Notes: generated from the letters alone by a model not told the origin. Positions 7,378 to 16,972 are shown, numbered from the stretch's first letter. The stretch: 64,000 nucleotides of DNA from Bacillus alkalicellulosilyticus (GCF_002019795.1 NZ_KV917381.1:3938068-4002067); one strand, 5' to 3'. Translations and numbers: made by a program.

Positions 7378-8298
7378 TTATTTTACTGACATCGGAATTT
7401 TTTCTACGACAACTCCATTAGCATCGGGTTTTACTAGCTCTGTAGCAAACTGTGGAAATCTTTCATTTAGCTTTGCTTCGAGCTCAATCCCTTCACCTAG
7501 CTTCGTAAAGCAAATAATTGCTGGACCAGCTCCACTTAAAGCGGCTCCATAAGCTCCTAGTTCATGAATGCACCCAAGAACGTCTTCTAGTCCTGGGACA
7601 AGATCCTTGCGATACGGATGATGGAATACATCACGAACCATCATTTTACCTGCAAGCTCCCAATTTCCTTGAAGAATTGCCGCAACCAACACATTGGATA
7701 CACTACTTCCTAGAATAGCTTGGCGGTACGGAATTTCTGTAGGCAGAACTCCTCTTGCTTTTTTCGTCATTAATTCTTCTTCTGGAACAAGCATAACAAT
7801 ATCAATCTCAGGTACTCCACAATAGACAACATGTGTATCTTCATCCGTATGAGAACCAATTAATAATCCACCATAAACAGATGGAGACACATTATCCGGG
7901 TGACCTTCCCAAAGACTTGAAATACGAACTTTATCTTCATTCGTCAAATTGAGTTCTAATAATTGGTTCGCTAATTCAATTCCAGCAATAATCGCTGATG
8001 CGCTACTACCGAGGCCACGCGCTAACGGAATTGTGCTAGCCATTTTAACCTCACACGGAACGGACTCCATCGTCTGGTCATATTTCACCGCCACATGCTC
8101 AGCTACTTCATAAATTAAATTATCCTTACCTTCTGGCACACCTTTTACTGTATCGGTTGTAGCTATAAAGCGCCAGCTATCATTTTTTGTAACAGTTAGT
8201 GTCAAATAGCGATTTACCGCAATCCCAATCGAGTCAAAGCCTGGTCCTAAGTTTGCCGAGCTTGCAGGTACTGTTATGACCATACTGCCTTCACTCAC
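7378..8298 (-). CDS. thrB: Homoserine kinase
   Basis: ThrB phosphorylates L-homoserine with ATP, the step before threonine synthase. The 306-residue protein is a GHMP kinase. The N-terminal [14 protein letters not shown] motif, the ATP-binding [16 protein letters not shown] loop (around residues 91-106) and the C-terminal SGAGPAI motif are all present. It starts at a GTG that overlaps the thrC stop (GTGA), so the two are translationally coupled. An ATG five codons in is a possible alternative. It is the last gene of hom-thrC-thrB. Confidence 0.96.
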   Translation of the reverse strand: MSEGSMVITVPASSANLGPGFDSIGIAVNRYLTLTVTKNDSWRFIATTDTVKGVPEGKDNLIYEVAEHVAVKYDQTMESVPCEVKMASTIPLARGLGSSASAIIAGIELANQLLELNLTNEDKVRISSLWEGHPDNVSPSVYGGLLIGSHTDEDTHVVYCGVPEIDIVMLVPEEELMTKKARGVLPTEIPYRQAILGSSVSNVLVAAILQGNWELAGKMMVRDVFHHPYRKDLVPGLEDVLGCIHELGAYGAALSGAGPAIICFTKLGEGIELEAKLNERFPQFATELVKPDANGVVVEKIPMSVK

Positions 8299-9359
8299 TG
8301 GTGGACACCACCTTTAATATGCGCTAAAAACGCTTCCTCACTGTTAGGTAATACTGTCGGTTTCACTGTAACTGCATCAATGGCTGTGTTCGGGTCTTTT
8401 AATCCATTTCCAGTAAGAACACATACAATTTTTGAGCCTTTTTTAATCTCTCCTGAAGCTAGTTGCTTACGAAGACCAGCAATTGAAGCACAAGAAGCTG
8501 GCTCTGCAAAAATACCTTCTCTACTTGCTAGTAGTTGGTATGCAGAAAGAATTTCTTCATCTGTTACAGAGTCAATTTTACCGTTAGATTCTGTCGCAGC
8601 TGCGACAGCTTGCTTCCAGCTTGCAGGGTTTCCAATACGGATTGCAGTTGCAATTGTTTCTGGGTTTTCAATGATTTCATTTCGAACGATGGCCGCTGAA
8701 CCTTCTGCTTGGAATCCTCTCATTACAGGAAGACCTGTTTGTTTCTTTTCATTGTATTCCTTGAAACCTTTCCAATACGCTGTAATGTTCCCAGCGTTTC
8801 CAACTGGAATCGCTAAAATATCAGGTGCTTGCCCTAGTACATCGCAAATTTCAAATGCTGATGTTTTTTGCCCTTCAATTCGATAAGGGTTTACAGAATT
8901 TACAAGTGTGATTGGCTCTTGTTCACTAATTGTACGAACAATGTTTAATGCATTATCAAAGTTCCCTTGGATTTCTAAAACTTCCGCACCGTACATCACC
9001 GCTTGAGCTAATTTCCCTAATGCAATTTTCCCTTCTGGAATAACAACGATACAACGAAGTCCCGCTCTTGCACCGTACGCTGCAGCTGCTGCTGACGTAT
9101 TTCCAGTAGACGCACAGATGATTGTTTTACTTCCTTCTTCTTTTGCTTTAGCAACGGCCATAACCATTCCACGGTCCTTAAATGAACCAGTAGGGTTAGC
9201 TCCCTCTACTTTTACATAAACTTCAACGCCCCATTCCTCAGATAAATTAACAAGAGGAATTAATGGCGTGTTTCCTTCTCTTAATGATAACATTGGTGTA
9301 TTTTCATTTATTGGTAAAAAATCCTTATATTCTTCTAATAAACCTTTCCAGTGACTCAT
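8295..9359 (-). CDS. thrC: Threonine synthase
   Basis: ThrC converts O-phosphohomoserine to threonine with pyridoxal phosphate. The 354-residue length is typical of the Bacillus short type. The PLP lysine lies in [10 protein letters not shown] (about residue 61), and the substrate and phosphate loops [15 protein letters not shown] and PVGNAGN are intact. Its AAGGAGG ribosome site is formed by the last codons of hom, and its stop overlaps the thrB start. This is tight operon packing. Confidence 0.96.
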   Translation of the reverse strand: MSHWKGLLEEYKDFLPINENTPMLSLREGNTPLIPLVNLSEEWGVEVYVKVEGANPTGSFKDRGMVMAVAKAKEEGSKTIICASTGNTSAAAAAYGARAGLRCIVVIPEGKIALGKLAQAVMYGAEVLEIQGNFDNALNIVRTISEQEPITLVNSVNPYRIEGQKTSAFEICDVLGQAPDILAIPVGNAGNITAYWKGFKEYNEKKQTGLPVMRGFQAEGSAAIVRNEIIENPETIATAIRIGNPASWKQAVAAATESNGKIDSVTDEEILSAYQLLASREGIFAEPASCASIAGLRKQLASGEIKKGSKIVCVLTGNGLKDPNTAIDAVTVKPTVLPNSEEAFLAHIKGGVHQ

Positions 9360-9361
9360 GT

Positions 9362-10657
9362 TTATTTGCCTCCTTCAACGCGGTAACTGCTCTCAACGGA
9401 CTGCACTACGTCTAATTCGTTTAATCGTTTATAAATGTTTTCATATGTTTTCTTAGTTGTTTGATGAGTAATAATAATGATTTCAGCTAACTCCGTTTCT
9501 TCAATAGGGAGCTGTAGTAATTTTTCAAAACTAATATCATGCTCAGCAAATAAAGAAGTAATCGAAGAAAAAGTTCCTGCTTTATCAGCGACATGGAGAC
9601 GTAAGAAATACTTTGATTCAATTTCCTCGTCAGTCTTTAATTGTTTTTCATGCAATGGCGCAGTAATGCTTCTTCCGGTTACACCAAGACGCATATTTTT
9701 CATAACTGTCACTAAATCTGAAACAATCGATGTTGCTGTCGGTAATGACCCTGCACCAGGCCCGTAAAACATTGTCTCGCCTACCGCTTCACCGTACACA
9801 TAAACGGCATTGAACTCATCATTAACCGCAGAAAGTGGGTGCTCATTAGGAAGAAGTGTTGGTTGAACACTTACTTCAACTCTTCCTTCATTACGTTCTG
9901 CAATTCCAATTAGCTTAAGCGTATAGCCTAATTGCTCACAATAATGTAAATCATCCGTTGTAACTGTTGTAATCCCGCGGACCACGACATCTTCTAGATC
10001 AATATCCATTGAAAATCCTAATGTCGCTAAAATCGCCATTTTGCGGGCAGCGTCAAGACCTTCCACATCTGATGTTGGATCGCTTTCAGCAAATCCTAAC
10101 TCTTGCGCTTCTTTTAGAACTTCATCATACGAACTTCCGAACTTACTCATTTTTGTTAAAATGAAGTTTGTCGTTCCATTGACGATACCCATCATTTTTG
10201 TAATGCGATCTGATGATAATCCTTCAACAAGAGTACGGATAATTGGAATCCCGCCCGCAACGCTTGCTTCATAATATAAATCACAGTTATTTTCAGAAGC
10301 TAATCTTAAAAGTTCCGCACCATGTAATGCCATTAAATCTTTATTTGCAGTTACTACATTCTTTTTATGTTGTAGTGCTTGAATGATATACTCTTTAGCT
10401 TCCTTAATGCCACCCATTACTTCAATGACTACATCAACTTCAGGATTGGCATATACATCTTCTGCTTTTTCCGTGAGCTTCTCTTCGTCTATTTCAACCG
10501 AACGTGGTTTATTTATATCTCGCACAAGTACCTTTTCAACCGTAATTGGGCAGCCCACTTGATGGATAAGTTCCTTTTGGTGGCCTTCGATAATTTGAAT
10601 GACCCCACTACCAACTGTTCCTAACCCTAATATTCCAACTGAAATGCTCTTTTCCAT
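9362..10657 (-). CDS. hom: Homoserine dehydrogenase
   Basis: Hom reduces aspartate semialdehyde to homoserine, the entry to threonine and methionine synthesis. The 431-residue protein has an N-terminal NAD(P) motif [11 protein letters not shown], the catalytic domain segment [14 protein letters not shown], and a C-terminal ACT domain (about 345-425, beginning [11 protein letters not shown]) for allosteric control, probably by threonine. The ATG at 10657 with GCAGGAGTG upstream is chosen over the longer frame to 10678. It is first in hom-thrC-thrB. Confidence 0.96.
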   Translation of the reverse strand: MEKSISVGILGLGTVGSGVIQIIEGHQKELIHQVGCPITVEKVLVRDINKPRSVEIDEEKLTEKAEDVYANPEVDVVIEVMGGIKEAKEYIIQALQHKKNVVTANKDLMALHGAELLRLASENNCDLYYEASVAGGIPIIRTLVEGLSSDRITKMMGIVNGTTNFILTKMSKFGSSYDEVLKEAQELGFAESDPTSDVEGLDAARKMAILATLGFSMDIDLEDVVVRGITTVTTDDLHYCEQLGYTLKLIGIAERNEGRVEVSVQPTLLPNEHPLSAVNDEFNAVYVYGEAVGETMFYGPGAGSLPTATSIVSDLVTVMKNMRLGVTGRSITAPLHEKQLKTDEEIESKYFLRLHVADKAGTFSSITSLFAEHDISFEKLLQLPIEETELAEIIIITHQTTKKTYENIYKRLNELDVVQSVESSYRVEGGK

Positions 10658-10806
10658 CCGTATCCACTCCTGCCACATACTATTAATCTATAAAATGTAT
10701 TCCTTAGAAATACAATTGTGTTTTTATAATGGACATTATATGCTTTATTGCGTATGTTTACAATACTGTTTTGAAAAATAATGAAAAATCCGCTAATGTC
10801 TAAATT

Positions 10807-10815
10807 ATTATACCA
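10807..10815 (-). promoter_or_regulatory. Extended -10 promoter for hom-thrCB
   Basis: Read on the minus strand, TGGTATAAT is a perfect extended -10 box about 150 bases before hom. The -35 region is weak (GGTTGT, 17-base spacing). The long AT-rich leader shows no T-box or other riboswitch that I can recognise. Confidence 0.55.
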
Positions 10816-10877
10816 TAAGCTTGTCCAAACAACCGATATTTTACATGTTCAAATCTATCCATCAACACAAAAACAAT

Positions 10878-10908
10878 GGTTGCCAAAAGAATTATCCCTT
10901 TGGCAACC
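10878..10908 (-). terminator. Terminator after yutH
   Basis: GGTTGCCAAA and TTTGGCAACC form a perfect 10-bp stem ten bases past the yutH stop. On the minus strand it is followed by ATTGTTTTTG. Confidence 0.8.
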
Positions 10909-10918
10909 AACACAGTAT

Positions 10919-11965
10919 TTATCTTAAGTATGGTTGCCTTTCTTGCAACCAGTCAACCATCGGTAAATTCCCCTGATACGTAGGCAATTGAAGTTCGGTA
11001 AAAAACGACCTCAAAAATTGTTCATTCTTAATTTCCTCATCAAGTACCGTTATAAATTGCTTTGCATAATACTCTTGAGATGTTGACAAATGATAGCGAT
11101 AATACCCCTCTACTACCTCAAAGTAATGGAGCGGAAACAACAAACGGGCATAAACCATTCTCCAACTATACTTTGATAAAGGCCGTCTTTGTTCATAGCC
11201 ATCAAGGAATGAAACAACCTCAGAAAAGGAAGCTTTCTCTTCAATGATTTTAAAACGAATCCATTCAGCTACATCTCGACTTGGATGGTCATAAATAAAC
11301 TCTGAAGGTAATTTTACATATGTTTCTGCTCCTTCTTCTGGACAAAGCCATGAAGAATCGGTAAAGCGTTGGTGGCAAATGACAGCCTCATCTCTCGACC
11401 TGTATTGTTCATCTATATCACTATCGACGACATACTGCATTGCGTTTTCACATAATCCCATGTAATAAGGAAAGGTTAACACAAACGCCTCATCTATCTC
11501 ATTCCGAGGTTGTTTAAATACTTGATTATACCAGTTCTCTAGTTGTTGGAGCCTCTGTTCCCAAAGTTGCTTCCATTGCCCATAGTATTGTTGACTTTTT
11601 CGATTCACTTGAAAGTTAATTCCACAGTCGTGAAAGTAGGCTAGCCTTGCACCTAACTCCATTGTTGAAAAATCTTTTTTTTGGTCCGCTACTGTTGGAA
11701 GATAAATAAGATATCCTTCATCCCCATCAATCTGAGCAGAAACTTTCTTTTGAACTGTATATATGAACTGGCCAACTAAGTTCTCTCCATTTTGAGTTAA
11801 ATGTTGAGCCATTTTCATTTGTTCATCTACTGGGTATCCACTCGTTTCAAGATGAGGTATAAAGACATACGTATTTCCATTCGAACGAAACGCTTCATAA
11901 TTCCCAACAATGAAACGGTCCTCACAATATAATTGATAATGGTCATATATGTTCCTTTCAAACAA
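10919..11965 (-). CDS. yutH: Spore coat-associated protein YutH (CotS family)
   Basis: This is a 348-residue member of the CotS/YutH family, kinase-like fold proteins found in the Bacillus spore coat. The segments LGARLAYFHDCG and SWLCPEEGAETYVKLPSEF are consistent with a degenerate aminoglycoside-phosphotransferase-like fold. No clear catalytic HxDxxxxN is seen, so enzyme activity is doubtful. It starts at TTG with AAGGGG upstream. It sits between hom and the divergent yutG, as in B. subtilis. Mother-cell expression during sporulation is expected from the family. Confidence 0.85.
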   Translation of the reverse strand: MFERNIYDHYQLYCEDRFIVGNYEAFRSNGNTYVFIPHLETSGYPVDEQMKMAQHLTQNGENLVGQFIYTVQKKVSAQIDGDEGYLIYLPTVADQKKDFSTMELGARLAYFHDCGINFQVNRKSQQYYGQWKQLWEQRLQQLENWYNQVFKQPRNEIDEAFVLTFPYYMGLCENAMQYVVDSDIDEQYRSRDEAVICHQRFTDSSWLCPEEGAETYVKLPSEFIYDHPSRDVAEWIRFKIIEEKASFSEVVSFLDGYEQRRPLSKYSWRMVYARLLFPLHYFEVVEGYYRYHLSTSQEYYAKQFITVLDEEIKNEQFLRSFFTELQLPTYQGNLPMVDWLQERQPYLR

Positions 11966-12108
11966 ATCAACCCACCCCTTATGACAAAAATGTCCTTACT
12001 GATGTTTATGCAAAACAAAGTATGATTAAAGCTATAATTCCATAAACTGTTCATATATGGACATTTTTTTTCGTAAAAACGGGTAAAGAACAGAAAATCA
12101 TAAATGAG

Positions 12109-12618
12109 GTGGTCAATCTGAGTAATTATAATCAATCAGGGGAAATCGAAAAAATCGCACGTAAATGGTTACATGACAGAGGCGTTACTATTGAAGATAT
12201 TGCGGACCTAGTTTATTTTCTTCAAATTAAATTTGTCCCTGATTTAAAAATTGAACAATGCACAGAACACGTTGAAAAAGTATTACGAAAACGCGAAGTT
12301 CAAAATGCAATATTAACTGGAATTCAACTTGATATTTTAGCTGAACAAGGAAAACTTGAAGAGCCTTTACAAAACATTATCGAAACCGATGAAGGCTTAT
12401 ATGGCATTGATGAAATTGTAGCTTTATCGATCGTAAATGTTTACGGTTCAATTGGTTTTACCAACTATGGCTACATCGATAAAATTAAACCCGGCATCTT
12501 AGAAAAGCTAAACGATAAAGAAGGCGAACAATGCCACACATTTTTAGATGATATTGTAGGCGCAATAGCAGCAGCCGCTTCAAGCCGTCTCGCCCACAGC
12601 TTAGCAGGAACGGAATAA
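12109..12618 (+). CDS. yutG: YutG, phosphatidylglycerophosphatase A-type protein
   Basis: This 169-residue protein is of the PgpA/YutG type, related to enzymes that dephosphorylate phosphatidylglycerol phosphate. It carries the family segment DEGLYGIDEIVALSIVNVYGSIG and the final FLDDIVGAIAAA helix with an acidic pair. Unlike E. coli PgpA it has no strong membrane segments. The start is uncertain. The GTG at 12109 lies inside its apparent GAGGTGG ribosome site, while that site is correctly spaced for a CTG at 12118. It is divergent from yutH. Confidence 0.85.
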   Translation: MVNLSNYNQSGEIEKIARKWLHDRGVTIEDIADLVYFLQIKFVPDLKIEQCTEHVEKVLRKREVQNAILTGIQLDILAEQGKLEEPLQNIIETDEGLYGIDEIVALSIVNVYGSIGFTNYGYIDKIKPGILEKLNDKEGEQCHTFLDDIVGAIAAAASSRLAHSLAGTE

Positions 12619-12736
12619 GAAAAACCGCAAAGCGGTATTTGATTAATTGCGATGTGCGGAGCCACTGCCCTCTTTTGAAAAAGTGCTTTAATAAGTGTAT
12701 TTCTTATTAAGTACGCGCAGTGAGCGAAGCCATCGC
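12619..12736 (+). repeat. Family-1 two-hairpin element, copy C
   Basis: A hairpin ACCGC-aaa-GCGGT follows the yutG stop. The composite hairpin (12649-12736) has GCGATG/CATCGC, CACTGC/GCAGTG and an inner stem CTTTAATAAG/CTTATTAAG around TGTATTT. Internal loops are GTGCGGAGCC and GAGCGAAGCC. The outer stem shows a compensatory change against copies A and B (GCGAT/ATCGC instead of GCAAG/CTTGC). Confidence 0.85.
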
Positions 12737-12847
12737 CCTTCCTGAACTAGCTTATAAGACATCTATGAGCGAGCAACTAAATTTTTATACTTTCCTATCA
12801 GTTAAAAAAACCTCTAGCGGTCCTTTTAAAAAAAACGACAGAGTCGG

Positions 12848-12887
12848 AAGCCACTGTAAAAGTACAAATCAACTTTTTCAGTGGCTT
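12848..12887 (+). terminator. Long hairpin in the yutG/DUF3231 gap
   Basis: AAGCCACTGTAAAAGT pairs with ACTTTTTCAGTGGCTT with a single mismatch around an eight-base loop. It is followed by GATTTTGATG, a weak T-tract. It may be a terminator for upstream plus-strand transcription. The rest of the 12737-12971 gap shows nothing else. Confidence 0.45.
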
Positions 12888-12971
12888 TGATTTTGATGCT
12901 ATCCTAAGCAAGGTATAAATACAAAGAAATAGCAAAGGATAACATATAGTTCTAATTAAGGAGAGAAAAAC

Positions 12972-13967
12972 ATGAGGGTCAACCACCAAACTAGACTAAC
13001 CTCTTCGGAAATTGCAGCTCTTTGGAGTAGTTGCCAAAACAATAGTATGTCAGTCTGTGTTTTTAAGCACTTTTTGCAAAATGTAAATGATGATGAGATG
13101 AAATCAGTTTTACAATTTGCATTACATATAACAGAAGAAAACCTTATCCAATCAAAAAATATCCTAAAAGAGGACAACCAGCCTATCCCAGTTGGGTTTT
13201 CAGAGCAGGATTTAAACCGAAATGCCCCCCGTCTATATTCCGATACGTTTTACCTCTATTATCTAAAGAATATGGCAAAGATCGGATTATCCGTATACGG
13301 CGTGGCTTTGGCGACTTCTGCAAAATAAAGTGTTCGTGATTTTCTAAGTCAGGCGATACAATCCTCAACGGAATTGTATAATAGAACAGCTAATGTGTTG
13401 TTATCAAAAGGCGTATTTGTAAGGCCTCCTTATGTGTCAACGCCAGATGAAGTTGATTTTATTGAAAAAAAGAACTATAAAGGCGGTCTATTAAGTCTTA
13501 ATCCTAGAAGAATAAATGTTGTTGAAATTACTCATGTTTATGCCAATGTTGAAACAAACCTAATTGGACAGGTTCTTTTAACTGGACTCGATCAAGTAGC
13601 AAAATTTAAAGAGGTCCGAAAATATTGCAATAGAGGACTAGAAATAGCAACCAAACACGTTTCGCTTTTTTCGAAAATATTAACTGATGATGCCATCCCT
13701 GTCCCAATGCCATCAGACCTTGTTGTTTCTAATTCCACGGTTTCACCATTTTCAGATAAGCTAATCATGTTTCATACATCATTGTTAATACAATCGAGTA
13801 CATCGAACTATGCGACAGCTGCTGCTGCTAGTTTAAGAACTGATATAGCCGCAACGTACGCTAGCGCCACAGCAGAAGTCACAAGCTACGCTAATGATAG
13901 AATTAATATCATGATCGATAATAGCTGGTTAGAAGAACCTCCTCAAATCATAAATCCTAAACACTAA
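12972..13967 (+). pseudogene. DUF3231 protein interrupted by one in-frame stop
   Basis: Two open pieces (12972-13328, 118 aa; 13374-13967, 197 aa) are in the same frame. They are separated only by a TAA at 13326 and 45 open bases. Read through the TAA, they give one protein of about 330 residues, the normal length of the two-lobed DUF3231 family found in spore-formers and thought to be ferritin-like spore proteins. The bases after the stop encode SVRDFLSQAIQSSTELYNRT, which continues the family pattern. AAA to TAA is a single-base change. AAGGAGAG lies before the ATG. The reading could also be a sequencing error or a read-through stop. Confidence 0.8.
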
Positions 13968-14013
13968 CGATAAACAAATTGAGACATTTCACAGTATAAA
14001 TTCAGGTTTCACT

Positions 14014-14054
14014 AAAAATACGCTTGGATCCCTAAGCGGAACCCATGCGTATTT
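14014..14054. terminator. Bidirectional terminator between DUF3231 gene and yutF
   Basis: AAATACGC and GCGTATTT flank a second paired part (GGATCC region). A-rich and T-rich flanks allow function on both strands. It lies 21 bases past the yutF stop. Confidence 0.7.
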
Positions 14055-14075
14055 ATTACTAAAAATAACTATTAA

Positions 14076-14846
14076 TCACAAATTCCATTCCACTAAAGAA
14101 TCGATTGAATAGGTAGGTTTTTGCTTAATGCTTTCAAGGTGTTCCTTTGTTGTGACTCCAGTATGGACGAGCAAAGTGTCAATCCCTGCACGAATTCCTG
14201 CAGTTATGTCTGTATCATAATTATCACCAATTAGCAGTGTGTTTTCCTTTGGTACCCCAAGGATTGAAGAAGCTTGGTCAATAATAATCGCTTCAGGCTT
14301 GCCAATAAAAATCGGCTTCTGGCCAGTTGAAACAGAAATGACAGATGTCAAAGCACCATTTCCCGGAACAAATCCCCGCTCTGTTGGAAGGGCAATATCA
14401 CTATTCGTTGAAAAGAAAGATGCACCGGCTCGAATGAGTAAACACGCTTTTGCTAGCTTCTCATATGTAATCTCTCGGTCAATTCCAATAACGACGGCCT
14501 CAGCATCATCTTCAACAAGCTCAAATCCCTTTTCAAGCAACGCTTTTTGTAAACCTACTTCGCCAATCATATACACCCTTTGTACACTATACGATTCATG
14601 TATGAACCTTGCTGTCGCTTGACTTGTTGTAAAGACATGGGCAGGAGTCGAATGAATTCCCATACTCGTAAGTAAATCAGAAACTTGTTCTGGTGTCTTT
14701 GATGAATTGTTTGTGACGAATAAATAAGGTAGTCCTCTTTCATATAAACCATTCACAAACGTTACTGCTGCATCAATCTTTTCTTTCCCTTTATAAACGG
14801 TACCGTCTAAATCAATTAAAAACCCTTTATATTGCGACACCTTCAC
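14076..14846 (-). CDS. yutF: HAD-superfamily phosphatase YutF (NagD type)
   Basis: This 256-residue protein is a NagD-type haloacid dehalogenase phosphatase. HAD motif I is FLIDLDGTVYKG (nucleophile Asp13), motif II FVTNNSS, and motif IV LLIGDNYDTDI. The cap insert between about residues 75 and 170 is the NagD type. The substrate is probably a small phosphorylated metabolite; family members act on p-nitrophenyl phosphate and nucleotides. It lies six bases after the SufR-like gene and is likely co-transcribed with it and yutE. Confidence 0.9.
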   Translation of the reverse strand: MKVSQYKGFLIDLDGTVYKGKEKIDAAVTFVNGLYERGLPYLFVTNNSSKTPEQVSDLLTSMGIHSTPAHVFTTSQATARFIHESYSVQRVYMIGEVGLQKALLEKGFELVEDDAEAVVIGIDREITYEKLAKACLLIRAGASFFSTNSDIALPTERGFVPGNGALTSVISVSTGQKPIFIGKPEAIIIDQASSILGVPKENTLLIGDNYDTDITAGIRAGIDTLLVHTGVTTKEHLESIKQKPTYSIDSLVEWNL

Positions 14847-14852
14847 CCACTC

Positions 14853-15494
14853 CTACTCTTTTTCTGTATTTGTAATTTTATAATTGCAATGTGACGTATT
14901 ATCAATGGCCATGCATGCTTTACATTCTACTTTTACAGAACCAAGTAGTTCACTAAATAATTGTTGTTCACACAAACAAGCAATTGGGTATTGCTTTGCT
15001 ATCTGAGAAATTGGGCAATTAAATTCCTTAAATATATAGGAATCATCTGTTTCTTTTTCGACTTCCACCATATACCCGCTGGCATTTTGAATCGCTGCAA
15101 GTTCGTATACTCGTTTTTCAAAACTTTTGCCTTGTACACGAGGGAAGTACTCTTCTTTCATCCTTGCTTTTCTTTTTGCAAACAGATGGTCAACCATTTC
15201 TTTGCCGTTCATTTCTTCTATATCACGTAGCAAATCTAGTGTAACATTAGCATAATTACGTGGAAATGTTTCTTGCCCTGTTAGGGTTAACGAAAATAAG
15301 GCACTTGGTCGCCCCATCGGTAGACGAATAAGCTCAGAGGTTATCAAGTTTTCATTTTCTAAGGAATGTACATGCCGTCGTACTGCCATTTCGGTAATGT
15401 CTAGTTCTTTTGCTAAGGAGGTTACTGACAGTTGACCATGTCGATTTAACAGCTCCAATATCTGTTCTTTTGTTGTTGGATACTGCTTCCCCAT
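14853..15494 (-). CDS. SufR-like HTH regulator with C-terminal cysteine cluster
   Basis: This 213-residue regulator has an N-terminal DeoR/ArsR-type winged helix (about 5-65: SVTSLAKELDITEMAVRRHV) and a cysteine-rich C-terminus: Cys160, 173, 175, 191, 194 and 203. The Cys160-x12-Cys173 spacing resembles cyanobacterial SufR, whose 4Fe-4S cluster senses Fe-S status. I infer a Fe-S-sensing repressor, possibly of the sufCDSUB operon 17 kb away, but no operator is proven. The frame extends to a TTG at 15512; the ATG at 15494 has AAAGGGG eight bases upstream. It sits between yutF and yutE, where B. subtilis has no such gene as far as I recall. Confidence 0.75.
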   Translation of the reverse strand: MGKQYPTTKEQILELLNRHGQLSVTSLAKELDITEMAVRRHVHSLENENLITSELIRLPMGRPSALFSLTLTGQETFPRNYANVTLDLLRDIEEMNGKEMVDHLFAKRKARMKEEYFPRVQGKSFEKRVYELAAIQNASGYMVEVEKETDDSYIFKEFNCPISQIAKQYPIACLCEQQLFSELLGSVKVECKACMAIDNTSHCNYKITNTEKE

Positions 15495-15517
15495 CGTAAT
15501 AACCCCTTTCAATAGCC

Positions 15518-15961
15518 TTATTTTTCTGGTAAAAAGGCTGAAACTGGACCTAGCTCTTTTTCTATATAGCTACGAACATTTTTGGAAAACGTCGTTATGG
15601 CTTTTTCATGATTGGTTAACAAACTTTGCAATTTGGGATGGTTTATATCAGTATATGAATACACTAACACCTTACGAAAGCGAATGACCTCTTTAAGCGA
15701 TTCTGCTTCCTTTGTTGAAACGACCTTTTCGTCCTCCAAAATATCAACAATGTCCTCGTAACTACCTGGATCTCGCATGATAAAACCGTCAATCATTTGA
15801 TTGCCTACATCTATAATTCCTTCAATTAAGAGCTGAGCTATTCTTTCTAAGCCTAATTTATCAATTGGTTTGTTCCATTCCTCTTGTGAACTAAACCACG
15901 TCCAGCATGACTCCATGTATGTGAGCGTTTCTTCAATTTTTTCTCGATCTACAAAATACAT
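15518..15961 (-). CDS. yutE: YutE, DUF86/HepT-like protein
   Basis: This 147-residue four-helix protein belongs to DUF86 (YutE), the family that includes HepT toxins of HEPN/MNT modules. The usual R-x4-6-H RNase motif appears as RKVLVYSYTD, with Tyr where His is expected, and no MNT nucleotidyltransferase partner lies next to it. It is therefore probably not an active toxin. The ATG at 15961 is preferred to the GTG at 15970, with AAGGGTG upstream. It heads the yutE-regulator-yutF cluster. Confidence 0.85.
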   Translation of the reverse strand: MYFVDREKIEETLTYMESCWTWFSSQEEWNKPIDKLGLERIAQLLIEGIIDVGNQMIDGFIMRDPGSYEDIVDILEDEKVVSTKEAESLKEVIRFRKVLVYSYTDINHPKLQSLLTNHEKAITTFSKNVRSYIEKELGPVSAFLPEK

Positions 15962-16104
15962 CGTAATCACCCTTATCTACATTCTCTTCATAGTATAGCA
16001 TAATCTTTCGTGCGGTTTTTACTAGGAAGATTTAATAATAACATTGTCCATTTTTGAATAGGATGAGAAGAGATAAGAAAATGACTTCTTCTGAGGAGGA
16101 CACT

Positions 16105-16563
16105 ATGAGACAAAAGAAAAATCCGCTTATGATTCTACTTCCACTTATCATTGTCCCCCTGATATTTCTAATTATTTTCGTTATGCCAAGCGAAGCAAAT
16201 CAAGCCAAAAAAACGGCAAAAGACTTTTATAAGTATGAACAAAATTGGGATTTCTCGAAATCATGGGAGCTCTTACATTCCTCCGTTCAAGCTAAATTTC
16301 CACGGAGTTCGTATATCCAAGACCGGTCACATGTTTTTATGAACCACTTTGGTGTCGATACATTTTCGTTTTCTTTAAGTAACCCTAAAAAATATAAAGA
16401 GTGGAAAATGGATGATGATGGGGAAATATATGACTTAGTTTATAAAATTGAAGTTACAAAAAAATACAACAGTAAATACGGTTATTTCGAAATCAACAAA
16501 GATGTGTTCGTCCATAAAGAAGAAAGTCGGTGGTCAATTCTTTGGGATTATAAAGAAAGATAA
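16105..16563 (+). CDS. Membrane-anchored protein, NTF2-like extracytoplasmic domain
   Basis: I do not recognise this 152-residue protein. The first eight residues are basic (RQKK), followed by one strong hydrophobic segment of about 22 residues rich in Leu/Ile, then a soluble domain. The segment ANQAKKTAKDFYKYEQNWDFSKSWELLH resembles the start of NTF2-like domains in surface proteins. Frames open from 16054, but GGAGG lies five bases before the ATG at 16105. It is divergent from yutE. Confidence 0.65.
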   Translation: MRQKKNPLMILLPLIIVPLIFLIIFVMPSEANQAKKTAKDFYKYEQNWDFSKSWELLHSSVQAKFPRSSYIQDRSHVFMNHFGVDTFSFSLSNPKKYKEWKMDDDGEIYDLVYKIEVTKKYNSKYGYFEINKDVFVHKEESRWSILWDYKER

Positions 16564-16655
16564 TCACCCTTTCATGCAAAAACTTTGTGTAACCCCTTCA
16601 TTTTGGTAAAATGAAGAATAGACATGGAAATCAAACGTAAGGGGGCACTTCAACT

Positions 16656-16922
16656 ATGTCAGAACGCTTTTATTTATATGATGATACAGAACAAACAAAA
16701 ACTCGGTTTGTTAGCTTTATGGGAGAAAATCAAAGGTTTGATTTAGCGATAACATCTACTTCAAGACACTATGGCAAACATTTAGTACTTGATATGCAAT
16801 CAAACCGATTTGCCATACTCGGGCAAGATGATTTAGAGGAACCAGGGTATTTAGAACACGCTTATAAACTAAGTGATGAAGATACTGAAGAATTACGTTC
16901 TTTTTTATACGAAATCATTTAA
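16656..16922 (+). CDS. DUF3055-like small cytosolic protein
   Basis: This 88-residue acidic soluble protein looks like the DUF3055 family of Bacillales (start MSERFYLYDD, end LRSFLYEII). Function is unknown. A strong AAGGGGGC site precedes the ATG. The stop is followed within five bases by a terminator-like hairpin that overlaps the next gene's ribosome site, an unusual junction described separately. Confidence 0.75.
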   Translation: MSERFYLYDDTEQTKTRFVSFMGENQRFDLAITSTSRHYGKHLVLDMQSNRFAILGQDDLEEPGYLEHAYKLSDEDTEELRSFLYEII

Positions 16923-16926
16923 GTGT

Positions 16927-16972
16927 AAAAACCACTTCCTACGGAAACCTTAACGGTAGGAGGTGGTTTTTT
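16927..16972 (+). promoter_or_regulatory. Terminator-like hairpin sequestering the next Shine-Dalgarno
   Basis: AAAACCACTTCCTAC (16927-16942 region) pairs with GTAGGAGGTGGTTTT (16956-16970), a 15-bp stem with one G-U pair and a T-run. The 3' arm contains AGGAGG (16958-16963), the ribosome site of the TTG start at 16972. The same structure could therefore end transcription of the upstream gene or hide the downstream start. Confidence 0.7.

Noticed and set aside
8380-8886. Long plus-strand frame opposite thrC
   Set aside because: It is the reverse complement of a strongly conserved gene with no start signal; an antisense shadow.
10679-10806. T-box or other riboswitch in the hom leader
   Set aside because: The leader is AT-rich with no T-box sequence, specifier-loop structure or terminator before hom.
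15518-15961. HepT toxin of a toxin-antitoxin pair
   Set aside because: No MNT partner is adjacent, the RNase His is replaced, and the gene is a standard chromosomal yutE.
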